Below are positions 16,498 through 25,526 of a stretch of DNA of 35,961 nt, piece by piece. Origin of the DNA: Candidatus Kerfeldbacteria bacterium CG_4_10_14_0_8_um_filter_42_10. GTDB taxonomy: Bacteria > Patescibacteriota > Patescibacteriia > UM-FILTER-42-10. A program made the position numbers and the translations under genes. How positions within the stretch are numbered: the first letter of the stretch is position 1; the number at the start of each line of letters is the position of its first letter. Location: NCBI GenBank assembly GCA_002784945.1, contig PFMD01000064.1, forward strand, positions 1-35,961, written 5' to 3'. A model generated the notes under the pieces. It ran no database searches. It was not told the origin of the DNA and worked only from the letters and a program-made list of their open reading frames with translations.

Positions 16498-17520
16498 ATG
16501 GAAGTAAAAATCCTAGAAGACCAAAACCAAATAGATGAATTCATAAAAGCCCAGCGGATAAAAAGTGGGTCTTTTTTACAATCCTATGAATGGGGGGAGT
16601 TTCAGAAGCATTACGGATACAAAATATGGCGCCTGGGAATATTTGACCAAGCGGAATTAAAGGCGGTGGCGCTGGTAATTAAATATCCGCTGCCTTTGGG
16701 AAAAAGCTATTTTTATTGCCCGAAAGGGCCTATTTTGGAGGGTCGAGAGTCGAGAGTCGAGGGTCGAGTCGAAATGTTTAATTTATTGTTTGGAAAATTG
16801 AAGGAGATTAGTAAAAACGAAAAGGTAATTTTCATAAAATTCGAGCCGCCGGTCAGTAAAAAGGAGTTCGAAGAATTGAAAGAGAACTTGGCATTAAAAG
16901 AAGCAAAAGCAGTTCAGCCCCAAAACAATTGGCTCCTTGATCTTGACGGCACCGAAGAAGGGATTTTAGCAAGAATGAAGCAGAAGACCCGCTATAATAT
17001 CCGGCTGGCGCAAAAAAAAGGAGTGAAAATTAAAGTCAGTGATGATTCAAAACAGATTGATCGACTTTTTGCGCTGGCCCAAGAGACGGCGGAAAGGAAT
17101 GATATTAAAACCCATCCGAAATCCTATTATCTGAAGATGATTGAAATGTTAGCACGACAAAAAATGGCAAAATTGTATCAGGCAGAATACAATCAAAAAA
17201 TCCTCGCCGTAAATTTAATGCTTTCCTTTGGTGATACGGCAACTTATCTCCATGGCGGATCGTCCAATGAATACCGCAATGTCATGGCTCCTTACCTTTT
17301 GCATTGGCAGGCCATTTTAGATGCCAAAAAAGAAGGAAAAAAATATTATGATTTCGGCGGCGTTGCTCCTGAAAATGAATCCAATCACAAATGGGCGGGA
17401 ATCTCTCGGTTCAAGCGGAGTTTCGGCGGTTTTCAGGTTAATAGTCCGGGCGCTCTTGATATGGTAATTAAACCTTTTTGGTACAAGCTGTATCAAATTG
17501 GCAGACGGTTCAAGAAATAA
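16498..17520 (+). CDS. FemAB-family peptidyltransferase (peptidoglycan interpeptide bridge)
   Basis: SFLQSYEWGEFQKHYGYK..., 'KQKTRYNIRLAQKKGV', C-terminal 'GGVAPENESNHKWAGISRFKRSFGG'. Confidence 0.9.
   Translation: MEVKILEDQNQIDEFIKAQRIKSGSFLQSYEWGEFQKHYGYKIWRLGIFDQAELKAVALVIKYPLPLGKSYFYCPKGPILEGRESRVEGRVEMFNLLFGKLKEISKNEKVIFIKFEPPVSKKEFEELKENLALKEAKAVQPQNNWLLDLDGTEEGILARMKQKTRYNIRLAQKKGVKIKVSDDSKQIDRLFALAQETAERNDIKTHPKSYYLKMIEMLARQKMAKLYQAEYNQKILAVNLMLSFGDTATYLHGGSSNEYRNVMAPYLLHWQAILDAKKEGKKYYDFGGVAPENESNHKWAGISRFKRSFGGFQVNSPGALDMVIKPFWYKLYQIGRRFKK
16741..16768. repeat. Four tandem 7-mers RGTCGAG inside the femAB-like CDS
   Basis: GGTCGAG AGTCGAG AGTCGAG GGTCGAG. Confidence 0.9.
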
Positions 17521-17532
17521 TAATTTCAACCC

Positions 17533-17560
17533 GAGGGCGGACAAACGTTTGCCCGTCTTC
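17533..17560. repeat. Degenerate 28-nt palindrome GAGGGCGGACAAACGTTTGCCCGTCTTC (34 nt with flanking CCC/GGG)
   Basis: Two G-T pairs and one A-C mismatch; core shared with the 12544 palindrome. Confidence 0.75.
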
Positions 17561-17612
17561 GGGATAATGCGTTCATCTTGCCAAAAACAGCTCTATCTTC
17601 TATTATAAATGC

Positions 17613-17637
17613 GTTACCCCAAAAAGGTAACTTTTTT
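17613..17637 (+). terminator. Rho-independent terminator
   Basis: GTTACC-CCAAAAA-GGTAAC followed by TTTTTT. Confidence 0.7.
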
Positions 17638-17653
17638 ATAAGTAATAACTGCA

Positions 17654-18403
17654 ATGATTAAAAAAGTCATAATATCAGCTGCCGGACAAGGCAAACGGAT
17701 GAGACATCTTACCAAAGACAAGCCCAAGCACTTGATCGAAGTGAGGGGACATCCTTTTCTTTACTATCTTTTGGAAAATTTGAAGGAAGCCGGGTTAAAA
17801 GAAATTATCATCGTGATCGGGTACAAAAAAGAAGTTCTGGAAAAATTTATCAAAAAATACGATCCCAATATCACCATTTTGAATCAATCCGATTTTGTCG
17901 GAGAAGAATACGGCACCGCTTGCCCCATTAAATGCGCGGAGCATCTTATTAAGAACAAAAATTTTTTGTCAGTCTGCGGGGATAATTTATATTCCGTGGC
18001 TGACATAAAGCAACTGATGATTGATGACCATTATAACTATATTGCGGGAATAGTGGATGAGCATCCCGAAACTCACGGGGTTTTAGTCGCTAAGGAAAAA
18101 GATTTATCCTCGCACTCAAGACTTGAGCGTGAGGATTTACTGGAAAAAATAGTGGAGAAGTCAAATGAGTCTATGGGAAATTTAGTTAACACAGGAATGT
18201 ATAAATTCACGCCGGAGATATTCCAAGTTGTGAAAAAAATCTCCCTTTCTTCTCGGGGCGAATACGAAATAACCGACGCCATTTCCTTATTAGCAAAAGA
18301 AAATAAGGTAAAGATAAAAAAAATTAAGGATTATTGGCTGGAATTCACCAGGCCGGAAGATATCATTTCGGTAAGCAATTTTCTGAGCCAGCATTTCAAA
18401 TAG
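17654..18403 (+). CDS. NTP-transferase (NDP-sugar pyrophosphorylase-like)
   Basis: IISAAGQGKRMRHLTKDKPKHLIEVRG signature; 'VCGDN'. Confidence 0.88.
   Translation: MIKKVIISAAGQGKRMRHLTKDKPKHLIEVRGHPFLYYLLENLKEAGLKEIIIVIGYKKEVLEKFIKKYDPNITILNQSDFVGEEYGTACPIKCAEHLIKNKNFLSVCGDNLYSVADIKQLMIDDHYNYIAGIVDEHPETHGVLVAKEKDLSSHSRLEREDLLEKIVEKSNESMGNLVNTGMYKFTPEIFQVVKKISLSSRGEYEITDAISLLAKENKVKIKKIKDYWLEFTRPEDIISVSNFLSQHFK
18106..18136. repeat. In-frame imperfect palindrome ATCCTCGCACTCAAGaCTTGAGCGTGAGGAT inside the NTP-transferase CDS
   Basis: ATCCTC/GAGGAT and CTCAAG/CTTGAG arms. Confidence 0.75.
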
Positions 18404-18432
18404 TTCTAGGAAATGGTTACGAAACTGTTTCT

Positions 18433-19437
18433 ATGAAAAAGACGGGAATCAAAATTGTCACTATCGGCGGGGGGACGGGCAGTTCCCAGGTCCTTTTGGG
18501 ATTAAAAAAATATCCCGTTCAGCTTTCCGCTATCGTAACCATGACTGATAGCGGCGGATCGACGGGCAAACTGACTGCAAAATACAAAGTCCACCCCATG
18601 GGAGATGTTCGGCAAGCGCTGCTGGCGCTCTCTAACGCTGAACCGGCCGATCGAGAATTTTTTAACTTCCGCTTCGCCGGCAGCGGTTTAAAAGGGCACA
18701 GTTTAGGAAACCTGTTTTTAGCCGCTTTAGAAAAAGCGACTGGCGATTTCGAAAAATCCATTCAAATAATTAAAAAACTATTTTCCGTAGAAGGAAACGT
18801 TATTCCGGTCACTCTAGATTTTACTGACTTAGTGGCTTATTTAAAGAACGGCCGGAAATTGGTAAAAGAAGACCAATTGGGACTGCTTGAGAAAAAAGGA
18901 TACCACTTTAAAAAATTAGGATTGACTCGCAAAGCCAAAGCCAATCCCCAAGCGCTAAAGGCAATAAAAGAAGCGCAAGTAATTATCATTTGTCCCGGTA
19001 ATCCTTTGCGAAGCGTCCTGCCCAACTTTTTGATTGAAGGAATAAAACAAGCGGTAAAAAATTCCAAAGCGTCGGTAATTCTGATTGCCAATTTAATGAA
19101 TAAAAAAGGGCAGACCGATAATTTAACCCTTTTTGAACTAGTCGCTTTTTATGAACAGTACGCCGGCCCAAGGGCCATTGATTACGTAATTTATAATACG
19201 TCTAGCTTTCCGCCGAGTTTGCTGAAGAAATATCAATTAAAAGATGAATCTCCCTTAAAAACAGATAAAGAAAACCTATCCAGGTTATCTTATAAAACAA
19301 TCGGCGCTCCTCTTTTGGCAAAAACAGGCTATCGGCAGAAAAAAGGCGATGTTTTATTAAAGCGGACCGCTATTAGACACGACCCTAAAAAGCTTGCTAA
19401 GATGATTATGCGGGTTGTTTCCAAAACAAAGCAATGA
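18433..19437 (+). CDS. yvcK: YvcK/CofD-family protein (gluconeogenesis factor)
   Basis: KIVTIGGGTGSSQVLLGLKKYP...TDSGGSTGKL...PMGDVRQALLALS; likely start 18433, not 18334. Confidence 0.92.
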   Translation: MKKTGIKIVTIGGGTGSSQVLLGLKKYPVQLSAIVTMTDSGGSTGKLTAKYKVHPMGDVRQALLALSNAEPADREFFNFRFAGSGLKGHSLGNLFLAALEKATGDFEKSIQIIKKLFSVEGNVIPVTLDFTDLVAYLKNGRKLVKEDQLGLLEKKGYHFKKLGLTRKAKANPQALKAIKEAQVIIICPGNPLRSVLPNFLIEGIKQAVKNSKASVILIANLMNKKGQTDNLTLFELVAFYEQYAGPRAIDYVIYNTSSFPPSLLKKYQLKDESPLKTDKENLSRLSYKTIGAPLLAKTGYRQKKGDVLLKRTAIRHDPKKLAKMIMRVVSKTKQ

Positions 19438-20063
19438 AAATAATTTTAGACTTTGATCATACTTTATTTAATGCGCAAGATTTCAAGCAAGCGTTAAGAG
19501 ATCGCTTCGCCTTGTTTGGAATTACCGCTCAGCAATTCGATGACACTTATTTTGCCATCAAGCAGCAGCTGGGTTATTATAATTATCACGAGCATCTAAA
19601 AATCTTAGCTCAAAATAGCAGGATCGATGAAAATGATTTGATTTTGAGTTTTCAAGAAATAGTCGATTCCGCCAAAGATTTCCTTTATCCGGACAGTTTG
19701 TTTTTTCTAAAAACCATAAAGAATATTCCGAATATTTCTGTTTATCTGTTAACCTTCGGTCAAGATGAACTCCAGCAATCCAAGATCGAAGCCAGCTGGA
19801 TCAAAGAATACTTTAATAAGATAATTGATACCAAAGAATCCAAAGCGGATTTATTAAAGATGGATCAGGATTCCAATATGGTGGTAATCAATGACCGAGG
19901 CAAAGAAATAGACGAAATCAAACAGCAGCTGCCCAACCTAAAAGCAATCTGGTTAAGAAGAGCGGATTCTTTCTATGTCAACGAAGTTTGCCGGCAAAAA
20001 GATTACGAAGCCAGCACTTTGGGCGAAGCTCTGAGTATTATCAAAACCCTGGTTAATAATTAA
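19434..20063 (+). CDS. HAD-superfamily hydrolase
   Basis: MKIILDFDHTLF motif; ATGA overlap with yvcK. Confidence 0.8.
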   Translation: MKIILDFDHTLFNAQDFKQALRDRFALFGITAQQFDDTYFAIKQQLGYYNYHEHLKILAQNSRIDENDLILSFQEIVDSAKDFLYPDSLFFLKTIKNIPNISVYLLTFGQDELQQSKIEASWIKEYFNKIIDTKESKADLLKMDQDSNMVVINDRGKEIDEIKQQLPNLKAIWLRRADSFYVNEVCRQKDYEASTLGEALSIIKTLVNN

Positions 20064-20073
20064 GAATAATCCA

Positions 20074-20316
20074 ATGAGCGAGCATAAAAGAGACGTGCAT
20101 GGCCATACCGTTTCCGGTGAAGACGATGCCTTGAACGGCATTAACTATCTGGATCATCACCTGGACTACCAAGAGGCGGAAGTTTTTTTCGATCAAGCCA
20201 AAAGGAACGGCGCGGCCCAGTTCGAAGATGATAAAAAGAAAAACTACACCATTATCCGCAACCAAGATGCCACTTATACCGTGGAGCGCCGCAAGGAATC
20301 CGGCGGCTGGTTTTGA
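20074..20316 (+). CDS. Hypothetical 80-aa acidic/charged protein
   Basis: Open frame following the HAD gene; no family recognised. Confidence 0.5.
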   Translation: MSEHKRDVHGHTVSGEDDALNGINYLDHHLDYQEAEVFFDQAKRNGAAQFEDDKKKNYTIIRNQDATYTVERRKESGGWF

Positions 20317-20376
20317 TTGGCACGCAACAAGGCTTTACCGAAAACGTTGATCGGATTGCCGTTTTGAATCTCTGAT

Positions 20377-20405
20377 TTGACACATATTTAAACCTATTGT
20401 AAGTT
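20377..20405 (+). promoter_or_regulatory. Putative promoter TTGACA-N17-TAAGTT
   Basis: Upstream of the secreted paralogue pair. Confidence 0.45.
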
Positions 20406-20451
20406 GAATTTAGGCGTTCTCTAAACTACTTTATTCTTAAATGGAAATAAT

Positions 20452-21246
20452 ATGTTTAGATATCGTTATAGCCTCCTAATTGGAATAGGAGTTTTTTTAT
20501 TTGCTTCAATGACTCTTGCCTCTACTTGGAAATCGCCAAACTATCCGTATACTGATGATTTAAAAATAGGTAATTGCACATTGATAAATACCATAGCGGA
20601 AAAAGACGCCACGCATATTTACACGCTTAATCCTGGTTTTACCGTTCAGTTAAATTCTGCATATATTAATTATTGGAATCGTAATGCCCGTTGCGACGAA
20701 TTGCAGTTTCACGTTGATCACAATACATCTCTTACTACTTTGAATAATTGGCTTGGTCAAATAGCTGTTAGCTGGTACAAAAATATTAGTGCCACCCACC
20801 TTAATCATCAGACAATTAGCACTTCAAGGCATGAATGGTTTTACATTGACGAAAACGGAGTACACAGAATACCTGATATATTAACGGCTTGGTCATTTGG
20901 TCTATTATTGGACGATCGTTTTTCCGTAAATCCTTCACTTACTGACGCTTTTTACAATAATGTGACTATTGGCACTCCATTAAATTTCAATAATGGTCAG
21001 TACAAAACTCAGATTAATAATATTTGGAAAAATAACGCTTCTATAACTGACTCTGGTTTGCCCGCTACCCTTATAACAAATCTTAATTACTTAGATGCTT
21101 ATCATTATATAGGCCATCCTTTTGGCTATAATGGTGTTTTTGATAATTGTCAGTTAGATGGTTGGAATTTGGAAAGTCGCGTTTACGAAAATCTTCTGGA
21201 CTGGTCCTGGATGCTGCGTAACCACGACTGTCCGCTGGCAAGTTAG
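20452..21246 (+). CDS. Secreted hypothetical protein, paralogue 1
   Basis: Signal peptide; shares NARCDExQFHVDHNT, STSRHEWFY and C-terminal DWSWMxRNxxCPLAS with the next ORF. Confidence 0.8.
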   Translation: MFRYRYSLLIGIGVFLFASMTLASTWKSPNYPYTDDLKIGNCTLINTIAEKDATHIYTLNPGFTVQLNSAYINYWNRNARCDELQFHVDHNTSLTTLNNWLGQIAVSWYKNISATHLNHQTISTSRHEWFYIDENGVHRIPDILTAWSFGLLLDDRFSVNPSLTDAFYNNVTIGTPLNFNNGQYKTQINNIWKNNASITDSGLPATLITNLNYLDAYHYIGHPFGYNGVFDNCQLDGWNLESRVYENLLDWSWMLRNHDCPLAS

Positions 21247-21267
21247 GTTTATTAATATCAATTCATT

Positions 21268-22053
21268 ATGAAAAAAATCATTTCAGTAACGTCAATTTTA
21301 TTTGTTTTATTTTTGGTTTCAGTAAAACAAAGCAATGCCTCCCCATGGATACCGCCTCAAGGTTTAGGCACTGAATTCTTAGAAGCCGGCGACTGCATTT
21401 TAGTTAATACGGTAGCGGAAAAAGATGCTAATCATGTGTATACTTTAAATCCCGACAATACAAGAGCGATTAATCAATCTTACGTTATGCGTTGGAGCAG
21501 AAATGCCAGGTGCGATGAAATCCAATTTCATGTCGATCACAATACGCCTATTAGCGTATTAAACAACTGGCTTGATAATGTCGCATACGGTTGGTACGCA
21601 AATCTCGGAAGTACTCATTTTAAAGGACAGACAGTAAGTACTTCCCGCCACGAATGGTTTTATGTCGATCAAAATGGAATATTGCAGCGAATACCGGATT
21701 GGTTAACAAGTTTATCTTGGGGTTTGCTTGTCAGTGACCGCCTTTCCGTTTCGCCCTATCATGCAGACAAGTTTTATGAGTTTGTAACCATAGGTCCACC
21801 TCTCGGTTTTAATGACGGTCAATACGCCGTTATAATAAATAACATTTGGAAGAATGGGAGTACGGATTATACTGGTTTGCCGCCTCGGCTTGCGGATGAA
21901 TTTAGCCGTCCAACTTACCTGACATGCAGTGATTATTTTTGTGGAATATTTGAAGCTTGCGAATATCAATCTAGTTTTCCTGGTGATCCGTATTATAATC
22001 TTTTTGACTGGTCCTGGATGATGCGCAATCCTGGCTGTCCGCTGGCAAGTTAA
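21268..22053 (+). CDS. Secreted hypothetical protein, paralogue 2
   Basis: Signal peptide; colinear homology to the preceding ORF. Confidence 0.8.
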   Translation: MKKIISVTSILFVLFLVSVKQSNASPWIPPQGLGTEFLEAGDCILVNTVAEKDANHVYTLNPDNTRAINQSYVMRWSRNARCDEIQFHVDHNTPISVLNNWLDNVAYGWYANLGSTHFKGQTVSTSRHEWFYVDQNGILQRIPDWLTSLSWGLLVSDRLSVSPYHADKFYEFVTIGPPLGFNDGQYAVIINNIWKNGSTDYTGLPPRLADEFSRPTYLTCSDYFCGIFEACEYQSSFPGDPYYNLFDWSWMMRNPGCPLAS

Positions 22054-22137
22054 GATTCATCAAATTCCGCGGGTATGGGCTCGGCGTTTGACCGGGCCTT
22101 TGTTGTATTAAAGCCAATAACTATTTATAATTAACCC

Positions 22138-22755
22138 ATGATCAAAGAATTTTTAAATCCCGATCGAGTAACATTGAGAATGGGAAGGGTGCTGGCGAAA
22201 GTTTCTTCCCGGCCGAATGTTTGGACAATTATTTCTGTTATCCCGGCGATAGCGGGTTTCTATTTGGTTTGGCGGCATAGTATTATCTGGAGCGTAGTTT
22301 GTTTCTTATTATCCGGATTTCTGGATTCCATTGACGGAGCGGTCGCCCGCTGTCAGGACAAAAGCACTTATTTAGGAGCTTTTATTGACGGTACGGTCGA
22401 TCGTTTTGTCGATTTTCTTCTGATTTTCAGTTTTCTTTTTTTAGCAATGCCTGATATCTTGTTTTCTTTTTCCTGGTGGGTGGTGATTGGCGCTTACTTC
22501 GCCTTAATGCCCACTTTTACCGTGGCTTATGCCAACCATCGTAAGGCGGTGCCCGATCCTACCGAAAAAGTCATCTGGCGCATTTTACACCGCTCGGAAA
22601 TGTACCCCTTATTTTTAATCGCTCTATTGGCCGCCGCTTTCAGTTTAACGACCGCCGCCTATCTGTTTATTTTTACGGCCATTCTTTCCATTATCACGAC
22701 TTTTCAGACAATCTATTTAGTGGTTAAAAAATCGAAGAATTATCCTCAGAATTAA
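22138..22755 (+). CDS. CDP-alcohol phosphatidyltransferase family protein
   Basis: DGAVARCQDKSTYLGAFIDGTVDR matches D-G-x2-A-R-x8-G-x3-D-x3-D; multiple TM segments. Confidence 0.92.
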   Translation: MIKEFLNPDRVTLRMGRVLAKVSSRPNVWTIISVIPAIAGFYLVWRHSIIWSVVCFLLSGFLDSIDGAVARCQDKSTYLGAFIDGTVDRFVDFLLIFSFLFLAMPDILFSFSWWVVIGAYFALMPTFTVAYANHRKAVPDPTEKVIWRILHRSEMYPLFLIALLAAAFSLTTAAYLFIFTAILSIITTFQTIYLVVKKSKNYPQN

Positions 22756-22840
22756 TTGTTTTATTGTTAAATTGCTTTATTGTTTTTAGACTTATTTGTT
22801 TGTCAGCAACAATTTTAACAATAAAACAATATAACAATAT
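22754..22840. repeat. AT-rich hairpin, ATTGTTTTATTGTTAAA family
   Basis: Left ATTGTTTTATTGTTAAA vs right TTTAACAATAAAACAAT around a ~25-nt spacer. Confidence 0.75.
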
Positions 22841-22845
22841 CTTAA

Positions 22846-24087
22846 ATGAAAATCTACTCCGTCTCCGAATTTGTCCAAACAATCAGGGATTATTTAAGCG
22901 AAACAATCGGGCCCGTTGTAATCCAGGGCGAAGTAACCAACTTTCGCCAGCCCAAAGGCAATCTGGTTTATTTTGAACTAAAGGATAAAGAATCCCGAAT
23001 CTTGTGTTTTATGCTTTTCTGGGAACTGAAAGTTCCGATGGAAGATGGAGCGGAAATCAGGGTTTTAGGGACCCCTTCTTTATTCAAAGGCTCGGGCGGC
23101 TTTCATATCAGAGTGCAAGAAATCGAATTAGTGGGCGAGGGGGCGTTAAGGCGGGCCTTGGAAGCATTGAGAACAAAAATGGAGCAAGAAGGATTGTTCG
23201 CCCCGGAAAGAAAAAGAACTCTTCCTCCTTTCCCTTCCCGCATCGGTTTAGTTACCTCTCCAGATGCCGCCGCTTATACCGACGTGCTGAGAATTCTTAA
23301 AAATCGCTGGTCCGGGCTGATCATTAAATTCTTTCCCGTGGCGGTCCAGGGGATCGGCTCGATTGCCCAAATCGTTAAGGCTTTGGAATATCTTAATCGA
23401 GAACAGGATAGCGAAATAATCATTTTAACCAGAGGCGGCGGCTCTTTGGAAGATCTACAGTCTTTTAATTCCGAAGAGGTAGTTCGGGCGATCTTTGCTT
23501 CCCGCATTCCGGTGGTTTGCGGCGTTGGTCACGAAAGGGATATTACTCTGGCGGATTTAGCAGCCGATCAACGGGCTTCTACTCCTTCTAATGCCGCTGA
23601 AATTGCGGTTCCCGATAAAAGAGAAATTATTAATACCATAGATTGGGAAACCGGCAAAATAGAAAGCAATTTTTCTTCCCTGTTAGAAAAAACCGGTGAA
23701 GCAATAACCGAAAAAGTTTTTCTGTTGGAAAAAGGAATCCAGGATCAAAGAGACAGATTTGTTTATCTTTACGAAAAGCTGGGCCAGAATTGGCGTTCCT
23801 TTGTTCAGAATTTCCTATGGCAGCAAGAAAGACTGCAGAGTCACTTGGGAAGAATCAGTGGAAAATTTTCTTCCGTTCTGGAAACTATTAAAGAACGTCT
23901 GGCCGTTCAAGAACGCTTGATTGCCACGCTTTCTCCGCAGGCTACTTTGGAGCGGGGCTATAGTTTGACATATCTTAAGGATAAGCAGAAAATTATTAAG
24001 GATAGCCAAGAAGTTCGATCCGGCGACAGTATCACCACTCGCTTGGCGAAAGGAAACATCAACTCAAAGGTTAACCCCGTTACTTGA
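22846..24087 (+). CDS. xseA: Exodeoxyribonuclease VII large subunit
   Basis: OB-fold N terminus, 'TSPDAAAYTDVLRIL', 'TRGGGSLEDLQSFN', 'GHERDITLADLAADQRASTPSNAAE'. Confidence 0.96.
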   Translation: MKIYSVSEFVQTIRDYLSETIGPVVIQGEVTNFRQPKGNLVYFELKDKESRILCFMLFWELKVPMEDGAEIRVLGTPSLFKGSGGFHIRVQEIELVGEGALRRALEALRTKMEQEGLFAPERKRTLPPFPSRIGLVTSPDAAAYTDVLRILKNRWSGLIIKFFPVAVQGIGSIAQIVKALEYLNREQDSEIIILTRGGGSLEDLQSFNSEEVVRAIFASRIPVVCGVGHERDITLADLAADQRASTPSNAAEIAVPDKREIINTIDWETGKIESNFSSLLEKTGEAITEKVFLLEKGIQDQRDRFVYLYEKLGQNWRSFVQNFLWQQERLQSHLGRISGKFSSVLETIKERLAVQERLIATLSPQATLERGYSLTYLKDKQKIIKDSQEVRSGDSITTRLAKGNINSKVNPVT

Positions 24088-24179
24088 ATACCCGACAGTC
24101 CTTAGTCGCGGGGTTGCCGCAGTAGTCGTCCGTACTTACCACGGGGTATAATACCTTACGGTCAAGTAACGGGGTTAAC
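24070..24179. repeat. Inverted-repeat element with 18-bp perfect arms GTTAACCCCGTTACTTGA/TCAAGTAACGGGGTTAAC
   Basis: Exact arms 24070-24087 and 24162-24179; left arm contains the xseA stop codon. Confidence 0.88.
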
Positions 24180-24196
24180 TAATTATAACTAAAACC

Positions 24197-24412
24197 ATGA
24201 AGAAAAAAACTGTCTTAAAATCGAAGCTGAACTTTGCCGAAGCCTTTGCGGAACTGGAAAAAATCACCGAGGAATTCGAGAATGAAACCGTTGATTTAGA
24301 ATCCGGTCTGAAAAAGTTCGAGCGGGGGCTGGAACTAGCCAGTGAGCTTAAGGCCAGATTAAAAGAAGTAGAAAACAAGGTGGAAATTATTAAGAAGAAG
24401 TTTGAAGAATAA
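24197..24412 (+). CDS. xseB: Exodeoxyribonuclease VII small subunit
   Basis: FAEAFAELEKITEEFENETVDLESGLKKFERGLELA. Confidence 0.92.
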   Translation: MKKKTVLKSKLNFAEAFAELEKITEEFENETVDLESGLKKFERGLELASELKARLKEVENKVEIIKKKFEE

Positions 24413-24481
24413 CTTTTTAGGAATTAGCTTTTTAGACTTTAGATTATTGCTCAATTGTTCGATCGCTCGATTGTTAGTTTG

Positions 24482-24544
24482 ATTGTTATATTGTTTTATT
24501 GCTGAATTGTTAATTCTTAAAAAACAATAAAACAATATAACAAT
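24482..24544. repeat. AT-rich hairpin with 20-bp perfect arms ATTGTTATATTGTTTTATTG/CAATAAAACAATATAACAAT
   Basis: Exact reverse complements 24482-24501 and 24525-24544. Confidence 0.88.
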
Positions 24545-24612
24545 ACAGCAATATAATAATACCAGTAAAAAAACCATAAAACAGCAGAACAATCGAACTT
24601 AATAAGCTAAAA

Positions 24613-25209
24613 ATGCGACTAACCAAATACATCCGAATCGATGAAACTCCGCGGCGGGTTCTGGGGAACTTACCCAAGCTTTTTTTAGATACGGCCAGGG
24701 GAATTTTTTTAAGGGATGAATGGCAAGACAACACCAAAAATAATCTTTTATCCCGCCCCGACCCGATCAGAAAAAGCTATCCGAATTGGCCGGCTGGCGA
24801 TGGTCATTGGCGCACGAACTCTCCGGAAGGGGAACAGGGTGATTTAGAAATTCCCCCTTATCTTTTGGAACAAATTTTAAAAACGAATAACCTGGTTACG
24901 GAATTTAATACCGAGCTGGAGCAGAGAGGCGTTGCCAAAATCAAAATCGAAGAATTCCGCTACGACAGTTATAAAATTGGTTTGAAGATAGCGGAAGGAA
25001 TTATCCTTCAGTTCAACCAGCCCTGGATGGCCAGCCGACAGTTTGACTTGGCTCAAATCCATGCCGAGAACACCATTATTACTCTTCAAAACTTCAGGGA
25101 AGAAAGAATCGGATCAGCGGAAAAAATTGCCGTTTTAGAACAGCACTGCCGTAGAATAACTTTAATCATCAGGGAACTTAAGCAATATTTTGATTTAGAC
25201 CAACTATGA
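24613..25209 (+). CDS. Hypothetical protein, 198 aa
   Basis: Long open frame, overlaps cutA start (ATGA). Confidence 0.7.
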   Translation: MRLTKYIRIDETPRRVLGNLPKLFLDTARGIFLRDEWQDNTKNNLLSRPDPIRKSYPNWPAGDGHWRTNSPEGEQGDLEIPPYLLEQILKTNNLVTEFNTELEQRGVAKIKIEEFRYDSYKIGLKIAEGIILQFNQPWMASRQFDLAQIHAENTIITLQNFREERIGSAEKIAVLEQHCRRITLIIRELKQYFDLDQL

Positions 25210-25511
25210 TTTTTGTCTATATCGCTTGTTCCACTCGGCAGGAAGCCAAAAAAATCGGAATGGCCTGCGTAAAAAAGCATTTAGCGGCTTGCGCCAACTA
25301 TTCTCCCATGGAATCGATCTATTGGTGGCAGAAAAAATTGGTGCTGGATAAAGAATACGCCCTGATTCTAAAGACTCGGAAAGAAAATTTTCCCAAGGTA
25401 AAATCTTTAGTGAAAAAAATGCACAGCTATGAAGTGCCCTGCATCTGTTCGTGGCGGATTAATCAGGTTGAGAAAAATTATTTAGAGTGGTTGAAAGAAA
25501 ACAGCAAATAA
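25206..25511 (+). CDS. cutA: CutA-family divalent cation tolerance protein
   Basis: CVKKHLAACANYSPMESIYWWQKKL...EYALILKTRKENF...HSYEVPCI. Confidence 0.93.
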   Translation: MIFVYIACSTRQEAKKIGMACVKKHLAACANYSPMESIYWWQKKLVLDKEYALILKTRKENFPKVKSLVKKMHSYEVPCICSWRINQVEKNYLEWLKENSK

Positions 25512-25526
25512 AGCGGGTCAAAAACA

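Noticed and set aside
22764-22976. 70-aa ORF upstream of and overlapping xseA
   Set aside because: Composed of the AT-rich hairpin and an out-of-frame xseA start.
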